This document shows, in pieces, positions 45,663-53,361 of a stretch of 64,000 nt of DNA. Made by a program: the position numbers and the translations under genes. Origin of the DNA: Verrucomicrobiota bacterium. GTDB taxonomy: Bacteria > Verrucomicrobiota > Verrucomicrobiia > Opitutales > UBA953. The notes beneath the pieces are model-generated. The model had not been told where the DNA came from and did not search any database. It worked only from the letters and a program-made list of their open reading frames with translations. How positions within the stretch are numbered: position 1 is the stretch's first letter; the number at the start of each line of letters is the position of its first letter. The stretch lies in contig JAURLX010000019.1 of assembly GCA_030830965.1 (NCBI GenBank), positions 62,001 to 126,000 of the forward strand, read 5' to 3'.

Positions 45663-47078
45663 TCAGGCGCCCTTCTTGCCGCCTTTGCCGCCCTTGCCGC
45701 CGCCTTTGCGCGTGGGCGGCTCCTCGCCCGGCTTGTAGGACGTCGAGGCCACGGGCAGCTTGGCGCCGGCTTCTTGCAGTCGGGCGCGCAACTTGGCTTC
45801 CAGCCTGGCGGCATCCTCCTTGCGGGAGTCGACGAGGTTGTTCCGTTCGGACGGATCCTTGGCCAGGTCGAAGAGCATGCGGGTTCCGTTCTCGTAATAG
45901 AAAACGAACTTAAGGTCCCCGTCGCGGAGACTGGAGACCGGGCTGTCACCCTGGTAATGGGGGAAGTGGAAGAGCAGGGCGCTGTCCCGTCGGACCACGG
46001 GTTGGATGCCGCCGGCGAGCAGGGGGGACAGGTCGCCGCCGTCCAGGAGGGCGGGCAGCTTTTCTTTCACGCCGGCCCAGCGGCAGAAAGTCGGGAAGAA
46101 ATCGTAGCCGACGACGGGCTGATGGCACCATGAGCCGGGAGCGACGCCCGGTCCGCGGACGATGAAAGGCACGCGGATGCCGCCTTCCCAGAGTCCGCCC
46201 TTGCCGCCGCGCAGGCCTTGGGACGTCCCTTTGCCTCCTTTGCCGCCCCCGCCCCCGCCGCCGTTGTCGCCCATGTAGATCACGTAGGTGTTCTTCTCAA
46301 GGCCCAGCGCCGCGATGGTCGCCAGCAGCTTGCCGACGCCCGTATCGAGGTCGTAAGCGATGGCCGCCCGAGCGGGGTCATGGTGCAGTTTGCCAGGGGT
46401 CTTGGCCTCGAACTTGGCCAGGCTGGAGCGGTTGGCGTTCTCGGGCACGTGCAGGGCATGATAGGACATCTGCAGGTAGAAAGGCTTACCCGCCTTGACG
46501 TTCTTCTCCATGAACGTCTTGGCGCGGTCGGTCATCCCGAAGATGTCGACGGGGTTAGGATCCTTGTGCGCGTCGGCGTCGCGGTTGCCGGTGTCGCCGT
46601 CGCTCACGTCATAGCCGTGTTTCTCGGGGCCGCTGCCGCCCAGGTGCCATTTGCCGAAGTGGGCCGTCGCGTAGCCGCTCCTGCGCAGCAGCTCGGCGAA
46701 GGTCACCTCCTCGTCACGGATCGCCTTGCGGTTGTCGCCTTCGGTCAGTTTGTGGCCGGTCTCGGCCGGGGCGGCCTTGGTCCAGCCCAGCCGGGCCGGC
46801 GTCATCCCGGTCTGCAGGCTGATGCGGGTCGGGGAGCAGACGGGCGCCGGCGCGTAGCCGTTGCTGAAGCGCATGCCCTGGGCCGCGAACTTCTCCAGGT
46901 TGGGCGTCTCGAAGAAGTCGCTACGCGATTCGGGGATGTCCGGATGCATGCGGACGGAGAGTCCGTTCCAGTCCTGGTCGTCCGACAGCAGCAGGATGAT
47001 GTTCGGACGCGGATCGGCGGCCAGGGCCGGGACGATGCCGCATGACAGCAGGGTGACGATGATGGCTAGCGTTCTCAT
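45663..47078 (-). CDS. Secreted sulfatase with Gly/Lys-rich C-terminus (second copy)
   Basis: Type I sulfatase of 471 residues. A signal peptide ends PALAAD, NIILLLSDDQDWNG supplies metal ligands and the formylglycine motif is CSPTR (Cys81-Arg85). The active-site loop YMGDNGGGGGGGKGGKG has an enlarged run of glycines. The C-terminus ends in GGGKGGKGGKKGA. Only moderately similar to its neighbour (different linker and specificity loops), so probably a different sulfate position. Start is at the ATG at 47078, overlapping the anti-sigma-like gene stop by an ATGA junction, so expression is coupled to the regulator. Confidence 0.92.
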   Translation of the reverse strand: MRTLAIIVTLLSCGIVPALAADPRPNIILLLSDDQDWNGLSVRMHPDIPESRSDFFETPNLEKFAAQGMRFSNGYAPAPVCSPTRISLQTGMTPARLGWTKAAPAETGHKLTEGDNRKAIRDEEVTFAELLRRSGYATAHFGKWHLGGSGPEKHGYDVSDGDTGNRDADAHKDPNPVDIFGMTDRAKTFMEKNVKAGKPFYLQMSYHALHVPENANRSSLAKFEAKTPGKLHHDPARAAIAYDLDTGVGKLLATIAALGLEKNTYVIYMGDNGGGGGGGKGGKGTSQGLRGGKGGLWEGGIRVPFIVRGPGVAPGSWCHQPVVGYDFFPTFCRWAGVKEKLPALLDGGDLSPLLAGGIQPVVRRDSALLFHFPHYQGDSPVSSLRDGDLKFVFYYENGTRMLFDLAKDPSERNNLVDSRKEDAARLEAKLRARLQEAGAKLPVASTSYKPGEEPPTRKGGGKGGKGGKKGA

Positions 47079-48049
47079 GGTTCTGAAATGACGGGGCGGT
47101 CCGCCTCATGATGGGTCTCATGGCGGAAGAAATCGTCGGACAAGGTCTCCCCTGGCTGAAGAAGCAGTTCGATGCTTCGGGGGCCGCCTTGGCCCCTGGG
47201 CATCTGCCGCAGGATGAGTCGTTCGATGGAGCCGTCCGCGGGGTCGTACCAGATCTCGACCTCCTTGGGGCCGCCGAGTTCGGAATCATCGCGCAGCGCG
47301 CGCAGCTTGCGCACATCCGGCGAATGCCGGTCGACCCACTCCACTCGGTATCGCCTTCTGATGCTGTCAAGATGGTCTCTCACCTCGAGGAAGGCCACGT
47401 TGCCCGTCGGCGCGAAGAGGGCACGTCCGAAGCGGGCCGGATCCGCGCTGACTCTGACCGGTCCGGTGCCGCGCATCATCCAGCTCCCGGTCCGATCGCC
47501 GCCGAACATGCGAATTTCGCCATTGGGCAGGCTCTGACGGAGCAGGAAATCGCCCCGGCCCCTGATCCAAAGGGTCGCTCCATCCAGATGGTTGTTGGGA
47601 GGGTAGGCGCCGCGCCCTTCGGATGAGTCCTCAGGTCTGCCTGGCTCAAGAACCCGGACCGCGTAGGTCCGGGTCAATGGCTTCTCGGCCGCGAGGGCGA
47701 GCTGTTCGAGCGAGGCCATCGCATCGGACGGACGAAGCAGGAAGGTGGCCGTCATGACGGCGGCCGCCACGGCGGCGGCCGCGAGCCAGGCGCCCCGCCT
47801 CCAGGGGGAGGCGGCACGGTGTTCACCGATGCGTCTGAAGAACGCGTCGGGATCCCTGCCGAGGGCGCCCTCGAGTCCCTCCTGGCATAGCATGGCATGC
47901 AGGACTGCATGATCGGCCATGCGGCGTCGGTGCCGCGGACTCCGCCTCAGAAGCTCGGCCAGGGCGGCGCGGCCGGAATCGTCCGTCATTCCGTGCAGCA
48001 TCTCCAGCGCAAGGTCATCCAGCTCCTTCATGTCATCGGAGTCGTTCAT
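47075..48049 (-). CDS. Putative transmembrane anti-sigma factor
   Basis: Protein of 324 residues from the ATG at 48049. An N-terminal cytoplasmic helical part of about 85 residues (LDDLALEMLHG, LAELLRRSPRHRRRMADHAVLHAML) resembles anti-sigma/FecR-type inhibitor domains. One transmembrane helix (about 87-105, AWLAAAAVAAAVMTATFLL) follows, then a periplasmic domain of about 215 residues of unknown fold. It overlaps the sigma factor gene by ATGA, the usual arrangement of a sigma factor with its own inhibitor. The regulatory role is inferred from this context and topology; no HxxxCxxC zinc motif is present. A plain regulator of the sulfatase genes downstream is the simplest reading. Confidence 0.65.
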   Translation of the reverse strand: MNDSDDMKELDDLALEMLHGMTDDSGRAALAELLRRSPRHRRRMADHAVLHAMLCQEGLEGALGRDPDAFFRRIGEHRAASPWRRGAWLAAAAVAAAVMTATFLLRPSDAMASLEQLALAAEKPLTRTYAVRVLEPGRPEDSSEGRGAYPPNNHLDGATLWIRGRGDFLLRQSLPNGEIRMFGGDRTGSWMMRGTGPVRVSADPARFGRALFAPTGNVAFLEVRDHLDSIRRRYRVEWVDRHSPDVRKLRALRDDSELGGPKEVEIWYDPADGSIERLILRQMPRGQGGPRSIELLLQPGETLSDDFFRHETHHEADRPVISEP

Positions 48050-48564
48050 GGGCTTCCCAGCTTTCTTTCGACGCAGGCGGACAGCGCCAGATGAGCCTGC
48101 TTGATCGCCTTGTAGACCGCCATGGGGGTCCTGCGCCACAATTCGGCGATTCTCGCGACCGGCGTGGATTCCTCGTAGCGCTGTCGGAGCATCTCTCTCT
48201 GGCGGTCCGTCAGGCCGCCCAGGCAGTCGCGCAAAGCGTCGAGGCGATCGGCGTAAGCCGTGACGGCCGCTTCGGCCTCGTCAGCCAGGCCTTCCAGGGT
48301 CGCCTCGTCGAGCGGCAGGGGGAGCCTGCGTTGACGACGGCGCCATTCCATCGCCAGCAGCCGCGCGAATCCGATTCCCCATGCGACGAAGGGCCGGTCC
48401 TTGTCGTATGTCCCGAACTTGAGCCAGAGCCGTTCGGCCAGCTCCTGGATGAGTTCATCCGCCGCCTGCCGGTCGTGCACCAGCGACATCAGGTAGCCGT
48501 AGAGGGACGGCTGGGCGGCGACGAAGAGCTTCGTGAAAGCGATGTGGGATTCGTCAGAGGCCAT
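48046..48564 (-). CDS. ECF-type RNA polymerase sigma factor (Rhodopirellula/Verrucomicrobium-like)
   Basis: Sigma factor of 172 residues from the ATG at 48564 (MASDESHIAFTKLF). Region 2 shows QPSLYGYLMSLVHDRQAADELIQELAERLWLKFGTYDKDRPFVAWGIGFARLLAMEWRRR, in which the helix-rich promoter-melting segment is clear. Region 4 shows CLGGLTDRQREMLRQRYEE and the recognition helix RRTPMAVYKAIKQAHLAL. The pattern resembles the sigma-70 subfamily common in Planctomycetes and Verrucomicrobia. An open frame runs further upstream to 48765 but crosses the promoter region of the divergent gene. It heads the operon sigma - anti-sigma-like - sulfatase - sulfatase - YHYH protein. Confidence 0.88.
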   Translation of the reverse strand: MASDESHIAFTKLFVAAQPSLYGYLMSLVHDRQAADELIQELAERLWLKFGTYDKDRPFVAWGIGFARLLAMEWRRRQRRLPLPLDEATLEGLADEAEAAVTAYADRLDALRDCLGGLTDRQREMLRQRYEESTPVARIAELWRRTPMAVYKAIKQAHLALSACVERKLGSP

Positions 48565-48609
48565 GGGGGCTTCAATAAGTATTGTCCGAGAGCCTCGCCT
48601 ATTAAACCA

Positions 48610-48644
48610 CGCCGGGTCGAATAAGTTGAAGATGCGCCGGGTCG
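48610..48644. repeat. Direct repeat in the divergent sigma factor / oxidoreductase region
   Basis: The decamer CGCCGGGTCG occurs at 48610-48619 and again at 48635-48644, 25 bases start to start, in the 157-base gap between the divergently transcribed sigma factor gene and the Gfo/Idh/MocA gene. The spacing of roughly two and a half helical turns and the position are compatible with a regulator-binding pair, but in GC-rich DNA a chance repeat is also possible. I see no convincing -35/-10 pair in this gap. Confidence 0.4.
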
Positions 48645-48721
48645 GCCTTCCGTCCTGTGCGTCGACAGGGTGCTTTACGCGGTTGCATGGAAGGCATGAC
48701 CGACCTAGGAGATGCGGGTCC

Positions 48722-49819
48722 ATGAGCCCCACGCGTCGCACCTTTCTCGGATCCCTAGGCGGCATGGCCGCCGGCTATGCCCTCGCTCCGGCCCTCCGTG
48801 CGGCGGAATCGGGCGACAAGCCCCTCGGCCTGGCCCTCTGCGGGCTGGGCAACTACTCGAACGGCGAGCTTTCCCCGGCGCTGCTGGAGACCAAGAACGT
48901 GAAGCTGGTGGCCGCCATCACCGGCACCCGTGAGAAGGGCGTGAAGCTCGCCAAGCTGCACGGATTCGACGAGGCGAACGTCTATTCCTATGACCAGTGG
49001 GACAAGGTCGCCGCCAACAAGGCCATCGACATCGTCTACGTCGTCACGCCTCCGGGCGTGCACGCCCAGAACGTCCTCGACGCCTTCGGCGCCGGCAAGC
49101 ACGTCATCTGCGAGAAGCCCATGGCCACCTCGGTGGCCGATTGCGACGCGATGATTGCCGCCGGAAAGAAGGCCGGCAAGCGGCTGGCCATCGGTTACCG
49201 TCTGCACTTCGACCCCTATCACCAGGAACTCGTCCGCCTGGCCAAGACGCAGGAGTTCGGGCCCTTCATGAAGATGACGACCGCCAACGGCTTCACCCTC
49301 CGTCGCAAGGTCTGGCGGATCGAGAAGAAGCTGGCCGGCGGCGGCGCGCTCCTCGACATGGGGGTGTATTCCATCCAGGCGTGCTGCATGGCGGCTGACG
49401 CCAATCCCGTCTCGGTCATCGCCAAGGAGCTGCCCAAGACGATGCCCGAGCTCTACACCGAGGTCGAGGAGGCCATGGAGTTCAGGCTGGAGTTCGCCAA
49501 CGGCGCCGTGGCGGACGTCTGGACGGGCTACAATGACAACCGTGCGCTCTTCCACGCCGAGGCGGCCAAGGGCTGGTTCAAGGGGGAGAAGCCCGTCTTC
49601 AGCTACCGCAACCTGAACATCTCCACCTCGGCCAAGGGCAAGCTGGACTTCGGCGTGTTCCGTCAGCAGCAGCGTCACATGGACGGGGTCGTCGCGGCGT
49701 TCCGCAACGGCACCGAGGTCACCTGCACCGGCGAGGTCGGCCGGCGCGACATGGTGATCGTCGAGGGCATCTACGAGTCCCTCCGCACCGGCAGGAAGGT
49801 CGGACTTAAGTACGCCTGA
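48722..49819 (+). CDS. Secreted Gfo/Idh/MocA-family oxidoreductase
   Basis: NAD(P)-dependent sugar oxidoreductase of 365 residues. The ATG at 48722 follows an AGGAG box and begins a twin-arginine signal (SPTRRTFLGSLGGMAAGYALAPALRAA), so the folded protein with its cofactor is predicted to be exported. The Rossmann motif is GLGNYS (41-46) and the signature Lys lies in EKP (131-133). The C-terminal sheet with GGGALLDMGVYSIQACC is intact and resembles glucose-fructose oxidoreductase, which is also periplasmic with bound NADP. The frame stays open upstream to 48533 but crosses the intergenic region. It diverges from the sulfatase operon and converges with cysNC. Confidence 0.9.
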   Translation: MSPTRRTFLGSLGGMAAGYALAPALRAAESGDKPLGLALCGLGNYSNGELSPALLETKNVKLVAAITGTREKGVKLAKLHGFDEANVYSYDQWDKVAANKAIDIVYVVTPPGVHAQNVLDAFGAGKHVICEKPMATSVADCDAMIAAGKKAGKRLAIGYRLHFDPYHQELVRLAKTQEFGPFMKMTTANGFTLRRKVWRIEKKLAGGGALLDMGVYSIQACCMAADANPVSVIAKELPKTMPELYTEVEEAMEFRLEFANGAVADVWTGYNDNRALFHAEAAKGWFKGEKPVFSYRNLNISTSAKGKLDFGVFRQQQRHMDGVVAAFRNGTEVTCTGEVGRRDMVIVEGIYESLRTGRKVGLKYA

Positions 49820-49876
49820 GGTCGCCGAGACGGAGCCTGCCGGGCCCGCCACAGCGACTTCCCTCCGACGCCACCT

Positions 49877-51766
49877 TCAGACTTCCCAGTCTTCGCCCTT
49901 GCCGGCGAGGATGCGGTCGATGGCCTGCAGGACCTGGTCCGCGGCCTGTTCGGTCGTGGTGCGGTCGGTACGGACGTGGACTTCGGGGGATTCGGGCGTC
50001 TCGTAGGGCGAGGAGATGCCGGTGAATTCGGCGATCTCACCCTTGCGGGCCTTCGCGTAGAGTCCCTTCACGTCACGCTTTTCACAGACTTCCAGCGGGG
50101 CGTCGACGAAGACCTCGATGAAGGGATGGTTGGCTAGCGCGGCCCGCGCCTTGGCGCGGTCGGCGGCCAGCGGTGCGATGAGCGTGACCAGCGCGATCTG
50201 GCCGGCGTTGGCGTGCAGTCCCGCCACGGCGGCGGCGCGACGCACGCTTTCGGCACGGTCGGCGGCGGAGAAGCCCAGGTCGCGGTTCAGCCCGGCGCGC
50301 AGGTCGTCACCGTCGACCCGGATTACGTTGCGTCCCGCGTCGAAGAGGCGACGTTCGACCAGTTCGGCGACGGTCGACTTGCCCGAGCCCGACAGGCCCG
50401 TGAACCAGACCACCGCGGGCGGGTGTCCGGCTCGTGCGGTCCGTTCGGCCGCGGTGACCTTGCCGGAGCCCTTGCCGCCTTCGGAGCGGGCTTCGAGGAT
50501 GATGCCGCCTCCGTGGATGCGTCCGCCTTCCTCCAGGGCGAAGCGGCCCGTCACCGGGCACTCGTGATGCAGGTCGAAGGCGATGGGGCGCGTGGCGCGG
50601 ACGATGATTTCGCAGATGGAGTCACGCGGCACCGAATCGGACGGCACGGATTCGAGCGTCGAGGCGTCGGTGACCTTCTCGATCTTTGCCACGACCGCCT
50701 CGACGTTCTGGGTCAGCAGTCGCAGACGGTAGGTCTTGGAGGGCACCAGAGGCTCCTTGCCCAGCCAGAAGACACGGGCGCGGAACTCACGTCCGACGCG
50801 GGGCTGGGACGTGGCGTGCGAGGCGATCTGGCCGCGTTCGACGAAGATCTGCTCGGTCAGCGTCACGCTGGCGGAGCCGCCCGTGCCGACGACGTCCCGG
50901 GAAGGGCCGGACCAGTCCTCGAAAGTCTTGGCCACGCTGCGACGGCCTCCCGGCTGGAAGACCAGCTCCTCTCCGGGGCGGACGGCTCCGGCCTCGACGC
51001 GGCCGGCGACGATGCGCCGGTGGTCGAATCGGTAGATATCGGAGACCGGCAGACGGAGCGGGAGACCCGTGAGGTCGTCCTCGTGCGCGAAGGTGTCCAG
51101 CGCTTCCGTGACCGTCGGGCCGCGCCACCAGGCCATCTTGGCCGAGCGTTCGACCACGTTCTCTCCGTGCTTGGCGGCGATCGGGATGAAATGGGCGGCC
51201 TGCAGGCCGAGCGACTTCAGGAAGGCGGAGTATTCGGCGACGATGCGACGGTAGGTCTCCTCCGAGTGATCCACCAGGTCCATCTTGTTCACCAGCACGA
51301 CCAGCTGACGCACCCCGAGCAGGGAGAGCAGGAACGCGTGACGCCGTGACTGGTCCATCACGCCCTCATGGGCGTCGATGAGCAGCAGGGCGGCCGAGGC
51401 CGAGGCGGCGCCGGTGACCATGTTCTTGAGGAACTCCTTGTGGCCCGGGGCGTCGATGATCGCGTAGGCGCGCTTCTTGGTGCGGAAGAAGATGCGCGTG
51501 GTGTCGATGGTGATGTTCTGCTCCTGCTCCTCGATGAGGGCGTCGAGCAGGAAGGCGTATTCGAACTCCATGCCTTCGGCGGCGCAGTTGCGACGGACCT
51601 GGTCCATCTTGCCGTTGGGCAGCGAGTCGGTGTCGTGCAGGAGCCGCCCGACGAAGGTCGACTTGCCGTGGTCGACATGGCCGACGACCACCACGTGCAT
51701 CTTGCGTTGGTCCTCGGCTTGTTCGGCCGCGGGTGCGTTGGGAAGGGGGGAAGGGGAGGTGGACAT
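49877..51766 (-). CDS. cysNC: Bifunctional sulfate adenylyltransferase large subunit / APS kinase
   Basis: Fusion of 629 residues. Residues about 1-430 are the GTPase subunit of ATP sulfurylase (with CysD makes APS): GHVDHGKS (29-36), DAPGHKEF and VNKMDLVD, followed by EF-Tu-like beta domains. From about residue 445 is APS kinase (CysC): P-loop GLSGSGKST (about 455-463), VDGDDLRAGLNRDLGFS and a complete C-terminal part (FVDAPLEVCEKRDVKGLY, GISSPYE). The ATG at 51766 lies 11 bases after the cysD stop; the long open frame upstream overlaps cysD and is not coding. The product should be PAPS. Confidence 0.95.
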   Translation of the reverse strand: MSTSPSPLPNAPAAEQAEDQRKMHVVVVGHVDHGKSTFVGRLLHDTDSLPNGKMDQVRRNCAAEGMEFEYAFLLDALIEEQEQNITIDTTRIFFRTKKRAYAIIDAPGHKEFLKNMVTGAASASAALLLIDAHEGVMDQSRRHAFLLSLLGVRQLVVLVNKMDLVDHSEETYRRIVAEYSAFLKSLGLQAAHFIPIAAKHGENVVERSAKMAWWRGPTVTEALDTFAHEDDLTGLPLRLPVSDIYRFDHRRIVAGRVEAGAVRPGEELVFQPGGRRSVAKTFEDWSGPSRDVVGTGGSASVTLTEQIFVERGQIASHATSQPRVGREFRARVFWLGKEPLVPSKTYRLRLLTQNVEAVVAKIEKVTDASTLESVPSDSVPRDSICEIIVRATRPIAFDLHHECPVTGRFALEEGGRIHGGGIILEARSEGGKGSGKVTAAERTARAGHPPAVVWFTGLSGSGKSTVAELVERRLFDAGRNVIRVDGDDLRAGLNRDLGFSAADRAESVRRAAAVAGLHANAGQIALVTLIAPLAADRAKARAALANHPFIEVFVDAPLEVCEKRDVKGLYAKARKGEIAEFTGISSPYETPESPEVHVRTDRTTTEQAADQVLQAIDRILAGKGEDWEV

Positions 51767-51777
51767 GGTTCCGGAAA

Positions 51778-52599
51778 TCACATGAAGCCCTTGGCGCGCA
51801 GCTCCTGCATGGAGTTGCGTCCGACGTGATCCTGGGCGCGGCCGGCGCGTTCGCTCACCTTCGTGCGCCGGAGCTCCTCGATGACCTCGTCGATGTTGCT
51901 GGCGTCGCTGTCGACGGGGTGGGTGATCGGATGGCAGCCGAGGGAGCGGAAGCGCTTGCCGTTGCGGGAGTAGTAGAGGGTGGGGTTCGGGATGTTCTCG
52001 CGGCGGATGTACTCCCAGATGTCGAGCTCGGTCCACTCCAGGAGCGGCTGGACGCGGATGTGGCCGCCCTCGGGGGCGACGCTGGCGAACTGTCCCCAGA
52101 ACTCCGGCGGCTGGTCCTTGTAATCCCAGGTGCTGTCGGCGGTGCGGGGGGAGAACCAGCGCTCCTTGGCCCGGGTGGGGTCTTCGTCGCGGCGGATCCC
52201 GGTCACCAGGGCGTCCCACTTGTATTCGGCAAGCGCCTGCTTGAGCGCCACGGTCTTGAGCTCGTGCGTGACCGTCACGGGGTCGTGCGTCGCGTATCCG
52301 ACCCCTCTCCGGATGGCGTCCTCGTTGATGCGGACGATCAGGTCGATGCCATGGATCGCCTTCGCCTTCTCCCGGAACTCGTACATCTCAGGGAACTCGT
52401 AGGTCGTGTCGATGTGCAGGAGCGGGAAGGGAATCTTGCCGCAGAACGCCTTGCGGGCGAGCCAGATGAGGACGTTGGAGTCCTTGCCCATCGACCAAGG
52501 CATGCAGACGGAGCGGAAGTTGGCGAAGGCCTCGCGGAAGACGTGGATGGACGTCTGCTCGAGGCGGGTCAGATGGTCGTTCTGTGCGGTTCGTGACAT
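51778..52599 (-). CDS. cysD: Sulfate adenylyltransferase small subunit
   Basis: Catalytic PP-loop subunit of ATP sulfurylase, making APS from sulfate and ATP together with CysN. From the ATG at 52599 it has 273 residues. The PP-loop is SMGKDS (36-41), followed by PLLHIDTTYEFPEMYEFR, VTGIRRDEDPTRAKERWFSPR and the Cys-containing GCHPITHPV near the C-terminus, which ends KGFM. E. coli CysD is about 300 residues; the difference is at the start. It lies 43 bases after cysH. The N-terminal frame extends further open but over cysH. Confidence 0.95.
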   Translation of the reverse strand: MSRTAQNDHLTRLEQTSIHVFREAFANFRSVCMPWSMGKDSNVLIWLARKAFCGKIPFPLLHIDTTYEFPEMYEFREKAKAIHGIDLIVRINEDAIRRGVGYATHDPVTVTHELKTVALKQALAEYKWDALVTGIRRDEDPTRAKERWFSPRTADSTWDYKDQPPEFWGQFASVAPEGGHIRVQPLLEWTELDIWEYIRRENIPNPTLYYSRNGKRFRSLGCHPITHPVDSDASNIDEVIEELRRTKVSERAGRAQDHVGRNSMQELRAKGFM

Positions 52600-52642
52600 T
52601 GGCTGGAGAAAGACAGGTGGACGATGAAGGGCGTCTGGCGGC

Positions 52643-53353
52643 TCACTTTCTGGTGCGGGTGTGGAGCCCGCACTCCTTCTTGTCGAAGCCGGGCCAGCGG
52701 CCGGCACGCTCGTTGCCGGCCGAGGTGGGCGCGGTGCAGGGAGCACAGCCGATCGAACGGTATCCGCGGTCCATCAGCGGATTGTGCGGCAGTCCGTGGC
52801 GGGAGAGGTACTCCTGGACGCGCTCCCTGGTCCAATCGACGAGCGGGTTGAGCTTCCAGACATCCGACCCGTCCGGACGTCCGGCGAGGCTGAGGAGCGG
52901 CGTGGAGGCGCGTTCGGCGCTTTGGTCCCGGCGGAGTCCGGAGATCCAGAGGTCGAGTCCGAAGAGATGTCGCCCGAGCGGCTGCACCTTGCGCAGCTCG
53001 CAGCATTTTTCCGGGTCGCGTTTCCAGAGCTCAGCCCCGTGCTCGGCGGCCTGCTGTTCGACCGTCCGTTCCGGCTCCACGTCGTCGACGACGATGCCGA
53101 GGATGCGTTCGATCTCGGTCTTGAAGGTGAGCGTCTCCGGAAAGAGCAGGCCCGTGTTCAGCGTGAAGGCCCGGATGGGCAACCCTGCGGTCTTCGCCAG
53201 GTGCAGGATGACCACGCCTGCAGGCTGGAAACTGGTCCCGATGCCGGCGCGGTCGCCGAAGGTCTCGTGGGCCCAGCGCAGACGATCCACCGGCGCCAGC
53301 GACGACAGATGGGCGTCGAGTTCCGGGATGCGGGCTGGATCGAGTTCGGCCAT
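52643..53353 (-). CDS. cysH: Assimilatory (P)APS reductase with 4Fe-4S cysteines
   Basis: Thioredoxin-dependent reductase of 236 residues (ATG at 53353) that reduces APS or PAPS to sulfite. The active-site Cys is in the C-terminal ECGLH (227-231). In addition it has the CC (117-118) and CxxC (CAPC, 203-206) pairs that bind a 4Fe-4S cluster in APS reductases and in the dual-specificity enzyme of Bacillus subtilis; E. coli-type PAPS reductases lack them. LNTGLLFPETL and ISGLRRDQS line the substrate site. It follows the sulfite reductase gene by eight bases. Substrate preference is therefore uncertain given the APS kinase domain nearby. Confidence 0.93.
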   Translation of the reverse strand: MAELDPARIPELDAHLSSLAPVDRLRWAHETFGDRAGIGTSFQPAGVVILHLAKTAGLPIRAFTLNTGLLFPETLTFKTEIERILGIVVDDVEPERTVEQQAAEHGAELWKRDPEKCCELRKVQPLGRHLFGLDLWISGLRRDQSAERASTPLLSLAGRPDGSDVWKLNPLVDWTRERVQEYLSRHGLPHNPLMDRGYRSIGCAPCTAPTSAGNERAGRWPGFDKKECGLHTRTRK

Positions 53354-53361
53354 CGGCTTGC

